56,127 nucleotides of DNA from Bacteroidales bacterium (lineage in GTDB: Bacteria; Bacteroidota; Bacteroidia; Bacteroidales; P3): assembly GCA_024400495.1 (NCBI GenBank), contig JAKSMR010000017.1, forward strand, positions 1 to 56,127, read 5' to 3'. The notes beneath the pieces are model-generated. The model was given only the letters and a program-made list of their open reading frames with translations. It did not search any database and was not told where the DNA came from. Below are positions 29,009-37,804 of this stretch, piece after piece. The first letter of the stretch is position 1. Each line of letters starts with the position of its first letter. The position numbers were made by a program, and so were the translations under genes.

Positions 29009-30163
29009 ATGGCAGAACATGCAAAACTGAGCCCGTCGGCATCGCACCGATGGCTGAACTGCACCCCGTCCGCACAACTGGAGGAGGCGGTTCCGAATGA
29101 GGGGAGCGAATACACTAGAGAGGGATCACTCGCGCACGCCTACTGCGCCAAAGCGCTTAAGGAGTACCTCGGCCAGGACGCGAGCGGGGAGGACGAGGAG
29201 ATTGCCGAGCTACATCGCTACGTCACTGACGAGATGGCTGGACATGTCGAGGCGTACTTTTCGATAGTGACGGACAAGTACGAGGCGGCGAGGGCGGCGG
29301 TGAAGGACGCGCAGCTCATCGTGGAGCGCAGGCTCGACTTCTCCCGCTGGGTGCCCGAGTCGTTCGGCACGGCGGACGCGATCATCATCACCGACGGCAC
29401 GATGGAGGTGATAGACTTCAAGTACGGTAAGGGCGTGGAGGTGTCGGCGAAGGACAACACGCAGATGATGATCTACGCGCTCGGCGCGCTGGCCGAGTTC
29501 GAGGACGAGTACAACGTCAGCACGGTGAGGATGACCATCGTGCAGCCGAGGATGGACAACCTCAGCGAGTTCGAGCTCGGATATGCGGAGCTCATCGGGT
29601 GGGCGCAGTACGTGCTCGCCCCGAAGGCCCGCATGGCGATGAACGGCGAGGGGGCGCAGAACGCCGGCGACTGGTGCCGCTTCTGCCGGGTGAAGGGGGA
29701 GTGCAGGACGCTGGCTAACCAGTGCCTGGGCGACTTCGAACGCCTGGAGGGGCGCCTCCTCGAAGCGGGCGACTACGCCGAGATACTGCCGAAGCTCCCC
29801 GCCATGAAGCAGTGGATAGAGGCGGTCACGGACAAGTCGCTCCGCCTCGCGCTCTCGGGGACTGAGATACCAGGACACAAGGTGGTGGAGGGGCGCTCCG
29901 TCCGTAAGATCACCGACGTGGAGGGGGCGGTCGGCGTGCTCGTGGGGAAGGGCTTCGAGCGGGAACTACTCTTCAAGGAGCCGCAGTTGAAGGGCCTCGG
30001 GGACCTGGAGGGCATCGTGGGCAAGAAGCTGCTCGCCACGCTGCTGAAGAACTACATCGTGAAACCGCAGGGCAAGCCGACGCTGGTGGAACTGTCCGAC
30101 AAGAGGCAGCCCCTGACCGCCGCCTCCGACTTCGAGGGCATAGACCACTTCGACGAGGATTGA
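29009..30163 (+). CDS. DUF2800 Cas4-like PD-(D/E)XK nuclease
   Basis: This 384-residue protein begins LSPSASHRWLNCTPSAQLE, typical of DUF2800, with HxxE-type helix residues (SLAHAYCAKALKEYL). The nuclease core is visible: GTADAIIITDGTMEVIDFKY (D-x-n-D/E-x-K, ending DFKYGKG) and NTQMMIYALGAL. A cysteine cluster WCRFCRVKGECRTLANQC near 222-240 would bind an iron-sulfur cluster as in Cas4/AddB nucleases. It is encoded next to the ssDNA-binding-like DUF2815 and the polymerase, consistent with end processing or recombination. Confidence 0.85.
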   Translation: MAEHAKLSPSASHRWLNCTPSAQLEEAVPNEGSEYTREGSLAHAYCAKALKEYLGQDASGEDEEIAELHRYVTDEMAGHVEAYFSIVTDKYEAARAAVKDAQLIVERRLDFSRWVPESFGTADAIIITDGTMEVIDFKYGKGVEVSAKDNTQMMIYALGALAEFEDEYNVSTVRMTIVQPRMDNLSEFELGYAELIGWAQYVLAPKARMAMNGEGAQNAGDWCRFCRVKGECRTLANQCLGDFERLEGRLLEAGDYAEILPKLPAMKQWIEAVTDKSLRLALSGTEIPGHKVVEGRSVRKITDVEGAVGVLVGKGFERELLFKEPQLKGLGDLEGIVGKKLLATLLKNYIVKPQGKPTLVELSDKRQPLTAASDFEGIDHFDED

Positions 30164-30199
30164 ATTAAACGCAAACAAATTGAATTAAGCGCGAAAGAA
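30164..30199 (+). repeat. Short tandem repeat between DUF2800 and the 69-residue gene
   Basis: TTGAATTAAACGCAAACAAA is followed at once by TTGAATTAAGCGCGAAAGAA. The AT-rich ~20-bp unit occurs twice just before an ATG and may act as a ribosome-loading leader. Confidence 0.4.
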
Positions 30200-30409
30200 A
30201 TGAGAAGAAAAGTGAAACTAAGCGGAAGGGCGGTGGCCGAAATAAAGGAGGTCCTCCGCAGACACGGGTACGATGCGGGCACCAAACCGCTGAAAATCGT
30301 GGTCGGCAGCACGTTCAAGGCGTTCCCGTTCGGGAATGCGGGACAATGCAATGGCTGGGCCGAGGCGTTAGCGTTAAACAAATCATTCAACAAACAATTT
30401 AATCAATGA
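30200..30409 (+). CDS. Unknown 69-residue early protein
   Basis: A small basic protein (start MRRKVKLSGRAVAEIKEVLR, then RRHGYDAGTKPLKIVVGSTF). It contains a helix followed by beta-like segments, and its last codons overlap the start of the DUF2815 gene by 4 bp (AATGATC). No family is recognised. Coupling to DUF2815 suggests a role with the single-strand binding protein or polymerase. Confidence 0.6.
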   Translation: MRRKVKLSGRAVAEIKEVLRRHGYDAGTKPLKIVVGSTFKAFPFGNAGQCNGWAEALALNKSFNKQFNQ

Positions 30410-30969
30410 TCATCATGAAAGATCCAATCATCAAGAACGGCACGACCGTGGTATTCGGTCCGTGCAGACTGAGCTACACGCACCTCTTCAACAAGTACAC
30501 GCCGGAAGGCGGAGGCGAGGGCAAGTACATGACAAACGTAATCATCCCGAAGGACGAGAAGAAGACGCTGAAGGCCCTCGAATCGGCCATAGCGGAGGCC
30601 AAGAAGGCGGGCATAGTGAGCAAGTGGGGCGGCAAGGAGCCTAAGAAGATCGACCTCCCTCTTAGGGACGGTGACGAGAAGGACGACGAGGTCTACGCCG
30701 ACTCGATGTTCGTCAACGCGAAGAGCAGCGCCCGCCCTGGCGTGTGCGACAAGAGGAAGGTGGACATCACGGACGAGGACGAGGTCTATTCGGGCATGTG
30801 GGCCTACGTGAGCGTCACGTTCTACGCCTACGACGTGAACGGCAACAAGGGCATCGCCTGCGGGCTCAACAACGTCATGAAGTTCAAGGACGACGACCGA
30901 CTTGGCGGGCGCGTATCCGCCGCCGCCGACTTCGACGGCTTCGGCGACGATGACGACGACGATTTGTAA
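30406..30969 (+). CDS. DUF2815 single-strand DNA-binding-like protein
   Basis: This 187-residue protein matches DUF2815: GPCRLSYTHLFNKYTP near residue 19, MTNVIIPKDEKKTLKALES, VNAKSSARPGVCDKR near 103, and MWAYVSVTFYAYDVNGNKG near 128, ending in an Asp-rich acidic tail (FGDDDDDDL) like that of SSB proteins. It probably coats single-stranded DNA and recruits partners through the tail. A second ATG (30415) is also possible. It sits between the nuclease and polymerase genes. Confidence 0.8.
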   Translation: MIIMKDPIIKNGTTVVFGPCRLSYTHLFNKYTPEGGGEGKYMTNVIIPKDEKKTLKALESAIAEAKKAGIVSKWGGKEPKKIDLPLRDGDEKDDEVYADSMFVNAKSSARPGVCDKRKVDITDEDEVYSGMWAYVSVTFYAYDVNGNKGIACGLNNVMKFKDDDRLGGRVSAAADFDGFGDDDDDDL

Positions 30970-31023
30970 CCCGATTTTCAACGGGGGGAGGCCACGGCTT
31001 CCCCCCTTCAACAAGGACACGGA

Positions 31024-32991
31024 ATGAAGACACTGGCAATAGACATAGAGACCTACTCGGACATCGACCTCCTCTCGTGCGGCGTTTACCGCTATGCGGA
31101 GTCGGACGCCTTCAGGGTGCTGCTCTTCGCCTACTCCGAGGACGGGGGCGACGTGGAGGTGGTGGACCTGGCAAGGGGCGAGGAACTGCCCGCGCATGTG
31201 GCGGCCGCCCTGACCGACCCAGGGGTGACGAAGACGGCGTTCAACGCCGCTTTCGAGCGCGTATGCCTCAGCAGGCACCTCGGCATAGAGGGATTCCTCG
31301 ACCCGTCGCAGTGGGACTGCACGATGGTGGCCGCCGCCCGCATGGGCCTGCCCCTGTCGCTCGCGCAGTGCGGCGAGGTGCTCGGCCTCGACGACAAGGG
31401 CGAGGGCAAGATGAAGGAGGGCAGGGCGCTCATCAAGAAGTTCTCCTGCCCCAACAGGAAGGGCGGGCGTACGCTCCCCGAGGACCACCCCGAGGACTGG
31501 GAGACCTTCAGGCGGTACTGCAAGAGGGACGTGGAGGTCGAACAGGCGATAAGGCGGAGGGTGGCGAGGCTGCAGCAGCCCGAATGGGAGCGCGAACTCT
31601 ACGCCCTCGACCAGAGGATCAACGACAGGGGCGTGCTTGTGGACGAAGATTTCGTCCGCAACGCCGACAAGCTCAACCGCGAATACCTGGACTACGTCCT
31701 CGACGAGGCGAGGCGGCTGACGGGGCTGGAAAACCCCAACAGCGACGCGCAGATGAAGCGGTTCATCCTCGACCACGCGGGCGTGCAGGCCGCCTCGCTC
31801 AACAAGAAGAGCATCGACGACATCGAGGGCAGCGTGGGGCGGCACAGCGTGGCCTACAAGGCCCTGCAGCTCCGCAAGGAGTTCAAGAAGACCTCGTGCA
31901 AGAAGTACCCCGCCATGCTCGACTGCGCCTGCCGTGACGGGCGGATCCGCGGACTGCTCCAGTACTACGGGGCGGCGCGGACGGGCCGATGGGCGGGCAG
32001 GCTCGTGCAGATACACAACCTCCCGCAGAACCACATCAAGCGCATAGACGACGCGAGGACGATGGCGAAGGCGGGCGACCTCGACGAGTTCATGACCTGC
32101 TACTCCAACCCGACGCAGGTGCTCTCCGAGCTCATCAGGACCAGCTTCGTGGCGGGCGAGGGGAAGACCTTCCGCGTCTGCGACTTCAGCGCCATAGAGG
32201 CGAGGGTCACCGCCTGGCTGAGCGGCGAGGAGTGGGTGCTGGACGTCTTCAGGAACGAGGGCGACATCTACTGCGAGACCGCCTCCAAGATGTTCGGCGT
32301 GCCCGTGGAGAAGCACGGGCGCAACGCCGAACTGAGGCAGAAGGGCAAGATCGCCGCCCTCGCCCTCGGCTACGGCGGGGGGACGGCCGCCCTCGACGCG
32401 ATGGGAGGGGGCAAGATGGGGCTGTCGCAGCCCGAGATGCAGGGCATAGTCCGAATGTGGCGGGGGGCAAACGGGCACACCGTGAGGCTGTGGGAGGTGC
32501 TGGAGAAGGCCGCCCGCAAGGCGATAACGGAGAACACGCAGGTGACCGTCAACCGAGGGGTGACCTTCCGCCGCGAGTTCGGCTGCCTCACCGTCCAGCT
32601 GCCGAGCGGGCGGAGGCTCTGCTACCCGAGGGCCAAGGTCGGACCGTTCACGAAGAGGTTCGGCGGCGAGGCGAGGGAGGTGGACGCCATCATCTACGAG
32701 GGCGTGAACCAGACGACGAAGAAGTGGTGCGAGGTGGAGACCTACGGGGGCAAGCTGACCGAGAACATCGTGCAGGCGATGGCCAGGGACATACTCGGCG
32801 AGATCATGTTCAGGGCGGACAGGAAGGGCATGGAGATAGCCTTCCACGTCCACGACGAGATCATCGTCGAGGCGGACGGCCGAACGACCCTCGAAGACGT
32901 GGAGGCCATATTCGCCTATCCGCCCGCATGGGCCGAGGGGCTCCCGCTCAAGGGGGCGGGGTACTCGACCCCCTATTACCTAAAAGATTAA
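31024..32991 (+). CDS. Family A DNA polymerase (phage replicative)
   Basis: This 655-residue protein has an N-terminal 3'-5' exonuclease (LAIDIETYSDIDLLSCG near 4, with Asp-x-Glu, later FNAAFER and YCKRDVEVEQ) and a pol I-type polymerase core: motif A DFSAIEARVTAWLSGE near 388, motif B KIAALALGYGGGTAAL near 443, and motif C HVHDEIIVEADG near 616. No 5' nuclease domain is present. This is the replicase type often found beside DUF2800, DUF2815 and VapE genes in Bacillota phages. It starts 54 bp after DUF2815. Confidence 0.9.
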   Translation: MKTLAIDIETYSDIDLLSCGVYRYAESDAFRVLLFAYSEDGGDVEVVDLARGEELPAHVAAALTDPGVTKTAFNAAFERVCLSRHLGIEGFLDPSQWDCTMVAAARMGLPLSLAQCGEVLGLDDKGEGKMKEGRALIKKFSCPNRKGGRTLPEDHPEDWETFRRYCKRDVEVEQAIRRRVARLQQPEWERELYALDQRINDRGVLVDEDFVRNADKLNREYLDYVLDEARRLTGLENPNSDAQMKRFILDHAGVQAASLNKKSIDDIEGSVGRHSVAYKALQLRKEFKKTSCKKYPAMLDCACRDGRIRGLLQYYGAARTGRWAGRLVQIHNLPQNHIKRIDDARTMAKAGDLDEFMTCYSNPTQVLSELIRTSFVAGEGKTFRVCDFSAIEARVTAWLSGEEWVLDVFRNEGDIYCETASKMFGVPVEKHGRNAELRQKGKIAALALGYGGGTAALDAMGGGKMGLSQPEMQGIVRMWRGANGHTVRLWEVLEKAARKAITENTQVTVNRGVTFRREFGCLTVQLPSGRRLCYPRAKVGPFTKRFGGEAREVDAIIYEGVNQTTKKWCEVETYGGKLTENIVQAMARDILGEIMFRADRKGMEIAFHVHDEIIVEADGRTTLEDVEAIFAYPPAWAEGLPLKGAGYSTPYYLKD

Positions 32992-33001
32992 CGACACAAT
33001 C

Positions 33002-35425
33002 ATGGAAGACTTTAAGATCAGCATAGCGACCGCGCCGAGCAGGCTCGCGAAGGTGTGGAAGAACAGGGAGGTGACGTGGAGCGCGCTGGTGGCGAAGTGC
33101 CGCGAGCCGAAGAGGACGGGCGAGACCGCGGCCGAGTACGCGAGGATGAGCCGCGGCGAGCAGGCGGACCGGAAGGACGTCGGCGGGTTCGTCGGCGGGT
33201 TCCTCACGGAGGGCAAGAGGAGGAACGGGCACGTCAAGTACCGCTCCTGCGCCACGCTCGACATCGACTTCGGCACGGCGGACGCCTGGGAGGACTTCCG
33301 CAACGCCTACCGATGCGCCGCGATGATCTACTCGACGCACAAGCATTCGGCCAAGTCGCCGAGGTTCAGGCTCGTCATACCCTTCGACAGGAGGGTGGAG
33401 CCGTGGGAGTACGAGCCGATCTGCCGCAAGGTGGCGGCCGACATAGGCATAGACATGTTCGACCACACCACCTACGAACTGCCGAGGCTCTTCTACTGGC
33501 CCTCGTGCCCCGAGGACGGGGAGTACTTCTTCGACGTCCAGGAGGGAGAGAGGCTCAGCGCGGACGACGTGCTCGCCACCTACGACGACCCGAAGGACGC
33601 CAGCGCGTGGCCCTACGGCAAGAACGAGGCGGTGACGATGGCCCGCGAGATCAAGAAGGCGGGCGACCCGCTGGCGAAGAAAGGCCTCATAGGCGCGTTC
33701 TGCCGAGCCTACACCGTGTCGGAGGCCATAGACAAGTTCCTGCCCGAGGCGTACGAGGCGACGGCGAACGAAGGCCGCTACACCTACCGGCTCGGGTCGG
33801 TGGCGGGCGGACTCGTCACCTACGAGGACAAGTTCGCCTACTCACACCACGACACCGACCCCGCCAGCCGACAGCTCTGCAACGCCTTCGACCTCGTCCG
33901 CATACACCTCTTCGGCGACGCGGACGACAGGGCGAAGGGCACGGAGGACGTGACGAAGCTCCCCTCGTTCGCCAAGATGACCGAACTGGCTGCGAGGGAC
34001 GGCAAGGTCACCCGCCTGATGCAGAACGAACGGTCGGCAAGGGCGAGGGAGGACTTCGAGGGCTTCGGCGACGACGGACCGACGGACGAGACCGAGTACG
34101 GCGAATGGATGAACCAACTCGACAAGCGCAAGGACGGGTCCAACTCGTCCAACGCAAACAACATCCTCCTCGTGCTGAGGAACGACCTCAACCTCCGCGG
34201 CAAGCTATGGCACGACGACTTCTCGGGCTACGACATGGCCGACCGCACCCTCCCGTGGAACCGCACGGGCGACATGTGGGACGACAAGGACGACGCCAAC
34301 CTGCGCGTCTATCTCGAGCAGACCTACGGCATCACGGGGAAGGAGAAGATCAGCGACGCGCTCGACCGCATGTTCACCTCGAAGCACCGCCACCCCGTGA
34401 GGGAGTACCTCGACGCGCTGGAGTGGGACGGGGTGGAGCGGCTCGACCGCATCATCATCGACTACATCGGGGCGGAGGACAACGAACTCAACAGGCAGAT
34501 GTCGCGCAAGCAGTTCACCGCCGCCGTCCGAAGGGTCTTCGAGCCCGGCTGCAAGTTCGACTACTGCCTCATCATGACGGGAGGCGAGGGCATCGGAAAG
34601 AGCACCCTCCTCAAGATCATGGGCGGCGACTGGTTCTCCGACTCCGTGGTCACCACCGAGGGCAAGGAGGGAATGGAGAGCCTCCGCCAGTCCTGGATCA
34701 TCGAACTGGCCGAACTCGCCTCCATCAAGCGGAGCGACGTGGAGCAGGTGAAGTGCTTCATCTCCAAGAGGGAGGACAAGTACCGGCAGGCGTACGGCAA
34801 GAGGGTGACCGAGTTCAAGCGGCAGTGCGTCTTCTTCGGCACGACCAACGAGGCGACCTTCCTCAAGGGCGACACGGGAAACCGCCGCTTCTGGGTGATA
34901 CCCGTCAGCCACGACCAGAGGAAGATGGAGGGCGACATATTCGAGCGGCTCAAGGCCGACCGAGACCAGCTATGGGCCGAGGCCGTCCACTACCACAAGG
35001 CGGGCGAGAGGCTCTACCTCGAGCCCGAGATGGAGGCGGAGGCGCGGAAGCGGCAGAGCGAGTTCAACATCGACGTGGACGACCCGCTCCCCGGAATGCT
35101 CGAAGAGTACCTCGCGCAGAGGCTCCCGCCCGACTGGTACGCTTGGGACACCGCCCGCCGGCGCGCCTTCTTCCAGAACCGCGACCCCCTCGCCGCCGAG
35201 AGCATGGAGAGGGAGAAGTTCTTCGCGGGCGAGTTCCTCTACGAGATGTACGGATACACCGACAAGGACAAGGACTACAAGTACAAGCTCAAGCAGGTGA
35301 ACAAGCTGATGAGGGAAAAGGCGGAGTGGGACAACGTTTCGGTGAAGATTAGTGGTTACGGAGTGCAAAAAGGTTACCGAAAAGTTACCCAAAAAGTTAC
35401 CCAGCAAGGAGTTGAGGGACAATAA
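33002..35425 (+). CDS. VirE/VapE-type primase-helicase
   Basis: This 807-residue protein combines an N-terminal archaeo-eukaryotic-type primase-like domain (TLDIDFGTADAWEDF near 81, Asp-x-Asp; YSTHKHSAKSPRFRLVIPFD near 104, His and Arg residues) with a VapE superfamily 3-like ATPase: MTGGEGIGKSTLLKIMGGDW near 521 (Walker A), WIIELAELASIKRSDVEQVK (Walker B/sensor), FFGTTNEATFLKGDTGNRRF. It probably primes and unwinds the phage genome. The C terminus contains KVTQKVTQ, which is the coding face of the GTTACC repeat array starting here. Confidence 0.9.
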   Translation: MEDFKISIATAPSRLAKVWKNREVTWSALVAKCREPKRTGETAAEYARMSRGEQADRKDVGGFVGGFLTEGKRRNGHVKYRSCATLDIDFGTADAWEDFRNAYRCAAMIYSTHKHSAKSPRFRLVIPFDRRVEPWEYEPICRKVAADIGIDMFDHTTYELPRLFYWPSCPEDGEYFFDVQEGERLSADDVLATYDDPKDASAWPYGKNEAVTMAREIKKAGDPLAKKGLIGAFCRAYTVSEAIDKFLPEAYEATANEGRYTYRLGSVAGGLVTYEDKFAYSHHDTDPASRQLCNAFDLVRIHLFGDADDRAKGTEDVTKLPSFAKMTELAARDGKVTRLMQNERSARAREDFEGFGDDGPTDETEYGEWMNQLDKRKDGSNSSNANNILLVLRNDLNLRGKLWHDDFSGYDMADRTLPWNRTGDMWDDKDDANLRVYLEQTYGITGKEKISDALDRMFTSKHRHPVREYLDALEWDGVERLDRIIIDYIGAEDNELNRQMSRKQFTAAVRRVFEPGCKFDYCLIMTGGEGIGKSTLLKIMGGDWFSDSVVTTEGKEGMESLRQSWIIELAELASIKRSDVEQVKCFISKREDKYRQAYGKRVTEFKRQCVFFGTTNEATFLKGDTGNRRFWVIPVSHDQRKMEGDIFERLKADRDQLWAEAVHYHKAGERLYLEPEMEAEARKRQSEFNIDVDDPLPGMLEEYLAQRLPPDWYAWDTARRRAFFQNRDPLAAESMEREKFFAGEFLYEMYGYTDKDKDYKYKLKQVNKLMREKAEWDNVSVKISGYGVQKGYRKVTQKVTQQGVEGQ
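35371..35402 (+). repeat. Iteron-like GTTACC repeats, first cluster
   Basis: GTTACC occurs at 35373, 35384 and 35396, each in an A-rich context close to AAAAGTTACCC, spaced 11 and 12 bp. Related GTAACC copies follow at 35439 and 35447. Confidence 0.6.
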
Positions 35426-35540
35426 TTTAAGGGCGTTAGTAACCAAGTAACCAAAAATTCTATATAGATATATAATGATAAAGGGTAAAACGCAGACGCA
35501 CGCGAGGCACACGCCCACACGCGTATAAAAAGTTGAACCC

Positions 35541-35574
35541 AAAAGTTACCAAAAAAGTTACCCGAAAAGTTACC
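35541..35574 (+). repeat. Iteron-like GTTACC repeats, second cluster
   Basis: GTTACC at 35545, 35557 and 35569, exactly 12 bp apart, in AAAAGTTACC context. The intervening 35426-35540 is a non-coding AT-rich stretch with TATATAGATATATAAT, the kind of easily melted DNA found at origins. Confidence 0.6.
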
Positions 35575-35628
35575 GCAGTTAGCGGGCTAACCATTTCAGT
35601 ATTAACAAAAAAAATAAGGCACAAGACA

Positions 35629-36141
35629 ATGGAAACACCAAACATATATGCCGTCCGCGAGGCGGTCGACAAGATAACCGACGCGCTCGACGGACTGAAC
35701 GCGGGCGAAGCGATTGCGGCATTCGTCGTATCGATCAAGGTCACGGCACTCGCTATAGCCAGAATGGCGCAGGACGAGGCGGAGGGCGAGAAATTCAGGA
35801 GGCTGGTCGCCGATAGGATAACGGAGGACGAGTCCGCCAAGGCGGAGAAGGCCTGCAAGCTTAAGAAAGTCATAGACGCCCTCGCCGTCCGCGAGGCGGT
35901 CGACAAGATAACCGACGCGCTCGACGGACTGAACGCGGGCGAAGCGATTGCGGCATTCGTCGTATCGATCAAGGTCACGGCACTCGCTATAGCCAGAATG
36001 GCGCAGGACGAGGCGGAGGGCGAGAAATTCAGGAGGCTGGTCGCCGATAGGATAACGGAGGACGAGTCCGCCAAGGCGGAGAAGGCCTGCAAGCTTAAGA
36101 AAGTCATAGACGCCCTCGCCGCCGGCGGCGGTGAGGCATAA
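35629..36141 (+). CDS. Early protein made of a perfect 78-residue tandem repeat
   Basis: This 170-residue protein has a seven-residue start (METPNIY) followed by two identical 78-residue units (each beginning AVREAVDKITDALDGLNAGE and ending KKVIDAL) and a short tail (AAGGGEA). Each unit is helical and Ala-rich, with an amphipathic middle (AFVVSIKVTALAIARM) and a charged end. The two DNA units are identical over 234 bp, so the duplication is very recent or an assembly effect. No known family is recognised. The frame extends upstream, but the ATG at 35629 avoids the repeat array. Confidence 0.65.
   Translation: METPNIYAVREAVDKITDALDGLNAGEAIAAFVVSIKVTALAIARMAQDEAEGEKFRRLVADRITEDESAKAEKACKLKKVIDALAVREAVDKITDALDGLNAGEAIAAFVVSIKVTALAIARMAQDEAEGEKFRRLVADRITEDESAKAEKACKLKKVIDALAAGGGEA
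35650..36117 (+). repeat. Perfect 234-bp in-frame tandem duplication
   Basis: Positions 35650-35883 and 35884-36117 appear identical base for base, without spacer, and keep the reading frame (78 codons). Confidence 0.85.
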
Positions 36142-36152
36142 ACCCGAGGGCC

Positions 36153-36449
36153 ATGGCAGTGGAGACGGAGAAGAGCGTGGAGCGGTACCTTGCCGCCGAG
36201 ATAGCGAAGATGGGCGGCGAATGCCTAAAGTACACGAACAGCCTGAAGAGCGGATACCCCGACCGCATCTGCCTCCTGCCCGGCGGGCACGCGTTCTGGG
36301 TGGAGGTGAAGGGCCCCGGGCTGAAGCCGAGGCTGTTGCAGTGGGAGCGGATAAAGAGGCTCAGGGCGCTGGGGCAGCGGGTGTTCGTGGCGGACACGTT
36401 CGACGCGGTGGACAAGATCCTGGCGCGGTACAGGGAGGGGGAGCCATGA
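36153..36449 (+). CDS. VRR-NUC endonuclease
   Basis: This 98-residue protein is a minimal VRR-NUC domain of the PD-(D/E)XK superfamily: a helical start (VERYLAAEIAKMGGECLKY), SGYPDRICLLPGGHAFWVEV with the PD and E-x-K residues (VEVKGPG), and a terminal helix (LQWERIKRLRALGQRVFVAD). Phage proteins of this kind are thought to be structure-specific nucleases. Its stop overlaps the SNF2 start (ATGA), and nuclease and helicase probably work together on branched DNA. Confidence 0.9.
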   Translation: MAVETEKSVERYLAAEIAKMGGECLKYTNSLKSGYPDRICLLPGGHAFWVEVKGPGLKPRLLQWERIKRLRALGQRVFVADTFDAVDKILARYREGEP

Positions 36450-37804
36450 GGTTCGAGGCGCACGCATACCAGGAGCGGGCGGTGCGGTGGGTGGTGGACC
36501 ACCCGCGGTGCGCCCTCTTCCTGGACATGGGACTCGGGAAGACGGTCTCCACGCTCACCGCGCTGGTCCGGCTGATCGACGAGGCGGAGATATCCCGCGT
36601 GCTGGTGGTCGCACCCAAGAAGGTGGCCGAGAGCACGTGGGCGACCGAGGCGGCGAAGTGGGACCACACGCGGGGGCTGAGGGTCGTGGCGGTGGCGGGC
36701 GACGCGGAGAGGCGCAGGCGGGCCATGGCGGAGGAGGCGGACGTCTATGTGGCGAGCCGGGACAACGTGCAGTGGCTCGTGGACAACTACCGGCGCGGGT
36801 CGTTCGACTGCATCGTGGTGGACGAGCTGACGAGCTTCAAGAACCACCAGGCGAAGCGGTTCAAGGCGCTGAGGAAGTGGACGGCCGCCGCCCGCAGGGT
36901 GGTGGGGCTGACGGGCACCCCCGTCCCGAACTCGATGCTTGACCTGTGGGCGCAGATCCACGTGATAGACAACGGCGAGAGGCTGGGGAAGTTCGTGGGC
37001 AAGTACCGCGAGCAGTACTTCACCGCCGTGCCGATCGGCAACTTCGCCACGAAGTACGCCATACGCCCCGGGGCGGAGGCCGCCATCCTTGAGAGGATAG
37101 GCGACATCTGCCTGACGATGAGGGCGGGCGACTACCTCTCGCTGCCGGGGCTCAGCGAGGTCACCGAGTACGTGGAGCTGCCAGAGGCGACGATGCGCCG
37201 CTACAGGCAGTTCGAGAGGGAGCAGGTGGCGGTGTTCGCCGAGCAGGGCGCCACGGTGATAGCGGACAGCGCGGCCGCCATGATGAGCAAACTCGGCCAG
37301 TGGGCCAACGGCGCGGTCTATGACGGCGAGCGGAACGTGGTGGAGGTGCACGACGAGAAGATCGAGCGCCTCGCCGAACTGGTGGAGGCGGCGCAGAGCC
37401 CCGTGCTGGTGTTCTACCAGTACCGGCACGACCTCTCCCGCATACTGGCGAAGATACGCGGGGCGAGGGAGTACAGGGGCGACGACGACCTGAGGGAGTG
37501 GAACGACGGCGGGATAGGGGTGCTGGTGGCGCACCCCGCGTCGGCGGCCTACGGGCTGAACATGCAGCGGGGCGGGCACTACATCGTCTGGTTCGGCCTC
37601 GGCTTCAACCTCGAACAGTACCAGCAGGCGAACGCCCGCCTGCACCGGCAGGGCCAGACGAGGCCCGTCACCGCCTACCGGCTCCTCGCGAGGGGCACGG
37701 TGGACGAACTGGCGGGCGCGGCCATCGACCGCAAGGCGGGCCTGCAGGAGGGAGTGATAACGGCATTGAAGGAAATACTAAAAAATTATGGAGATGGAAG
37801 ATGA
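36446..37804 (+). CDS. SNF2-family DEAD-like helicase
   Basis: This 452-residue protein starts at the ATG overlapping the VRR-NUC stop (MRFEAHAYQERAVRWVVDHP). Motif I is LFLDMGLGKTVSTLTAL near 28, motif II is IVVDELTSFKN near 121 (DELT in place of DEAH), motif III GLTGTPVPNSMLDLWAQ near 156, and the C-terminal RecA lobe ends EQYQQANARLHRQGQTRPVT (motif VI) near 393. A longer upstream frame is a shadow of VRR-NUC. Such helicases are common in Bacillota-type phage replication modules. Overlaps the next gene by 17 bp. Confidence 0.9.
   Translation: MRFEAHAYQERAVRWVVDHPRCALFLDMGLGKTVSTLTALVRLIDEAEISRVLVVAPKKVAESTWATEAAKWDHTRGLRVVAVAGDAERRRRAMAEEADVYVASRDNVQWLVDNYRRGSFDCIVVDELTSFKNHQAKRFKALRKWTAAARRVVGLTGTPVPNSMLDLWAQIHVIDNGERLGKFVGKYREQYFTAVPIGNFATKYAIRPGAEAAILERIGDICLTMRAGDYLSLPGLSEVTEYVELPEATMRRYRQFEREQVAVFAEQGATVIADSAAAMMSKLGQWANGAVYDGERNVVEVHDEKIERLAELVEAAQSPVLVFYQYRHDLSRILAKIRGAREYRGDDDLREWNDGGIGVLVAHPASAAYGLNMQRGGHYIVWFGLGFNLEQYQQANARLHRQGQTRPVTAYRLLARGTVDELAGAAIDRKAGLQEGVITALKEILKNYGDGR

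Noticed and set aside
30403-32853. 816-codon minus-strand open frame opposite DUF2815 and polymerase
   Set aside because: It is a shadow of high-G+C codon use, has no domain, and lies opposite two well-recognised genes.
36104-37645. 513-codon minus-strand frame opposite VRR-NUC and SNF2
   Set aside because: Arg/His/Pro-rich shadow opposite two firmly identified genes.
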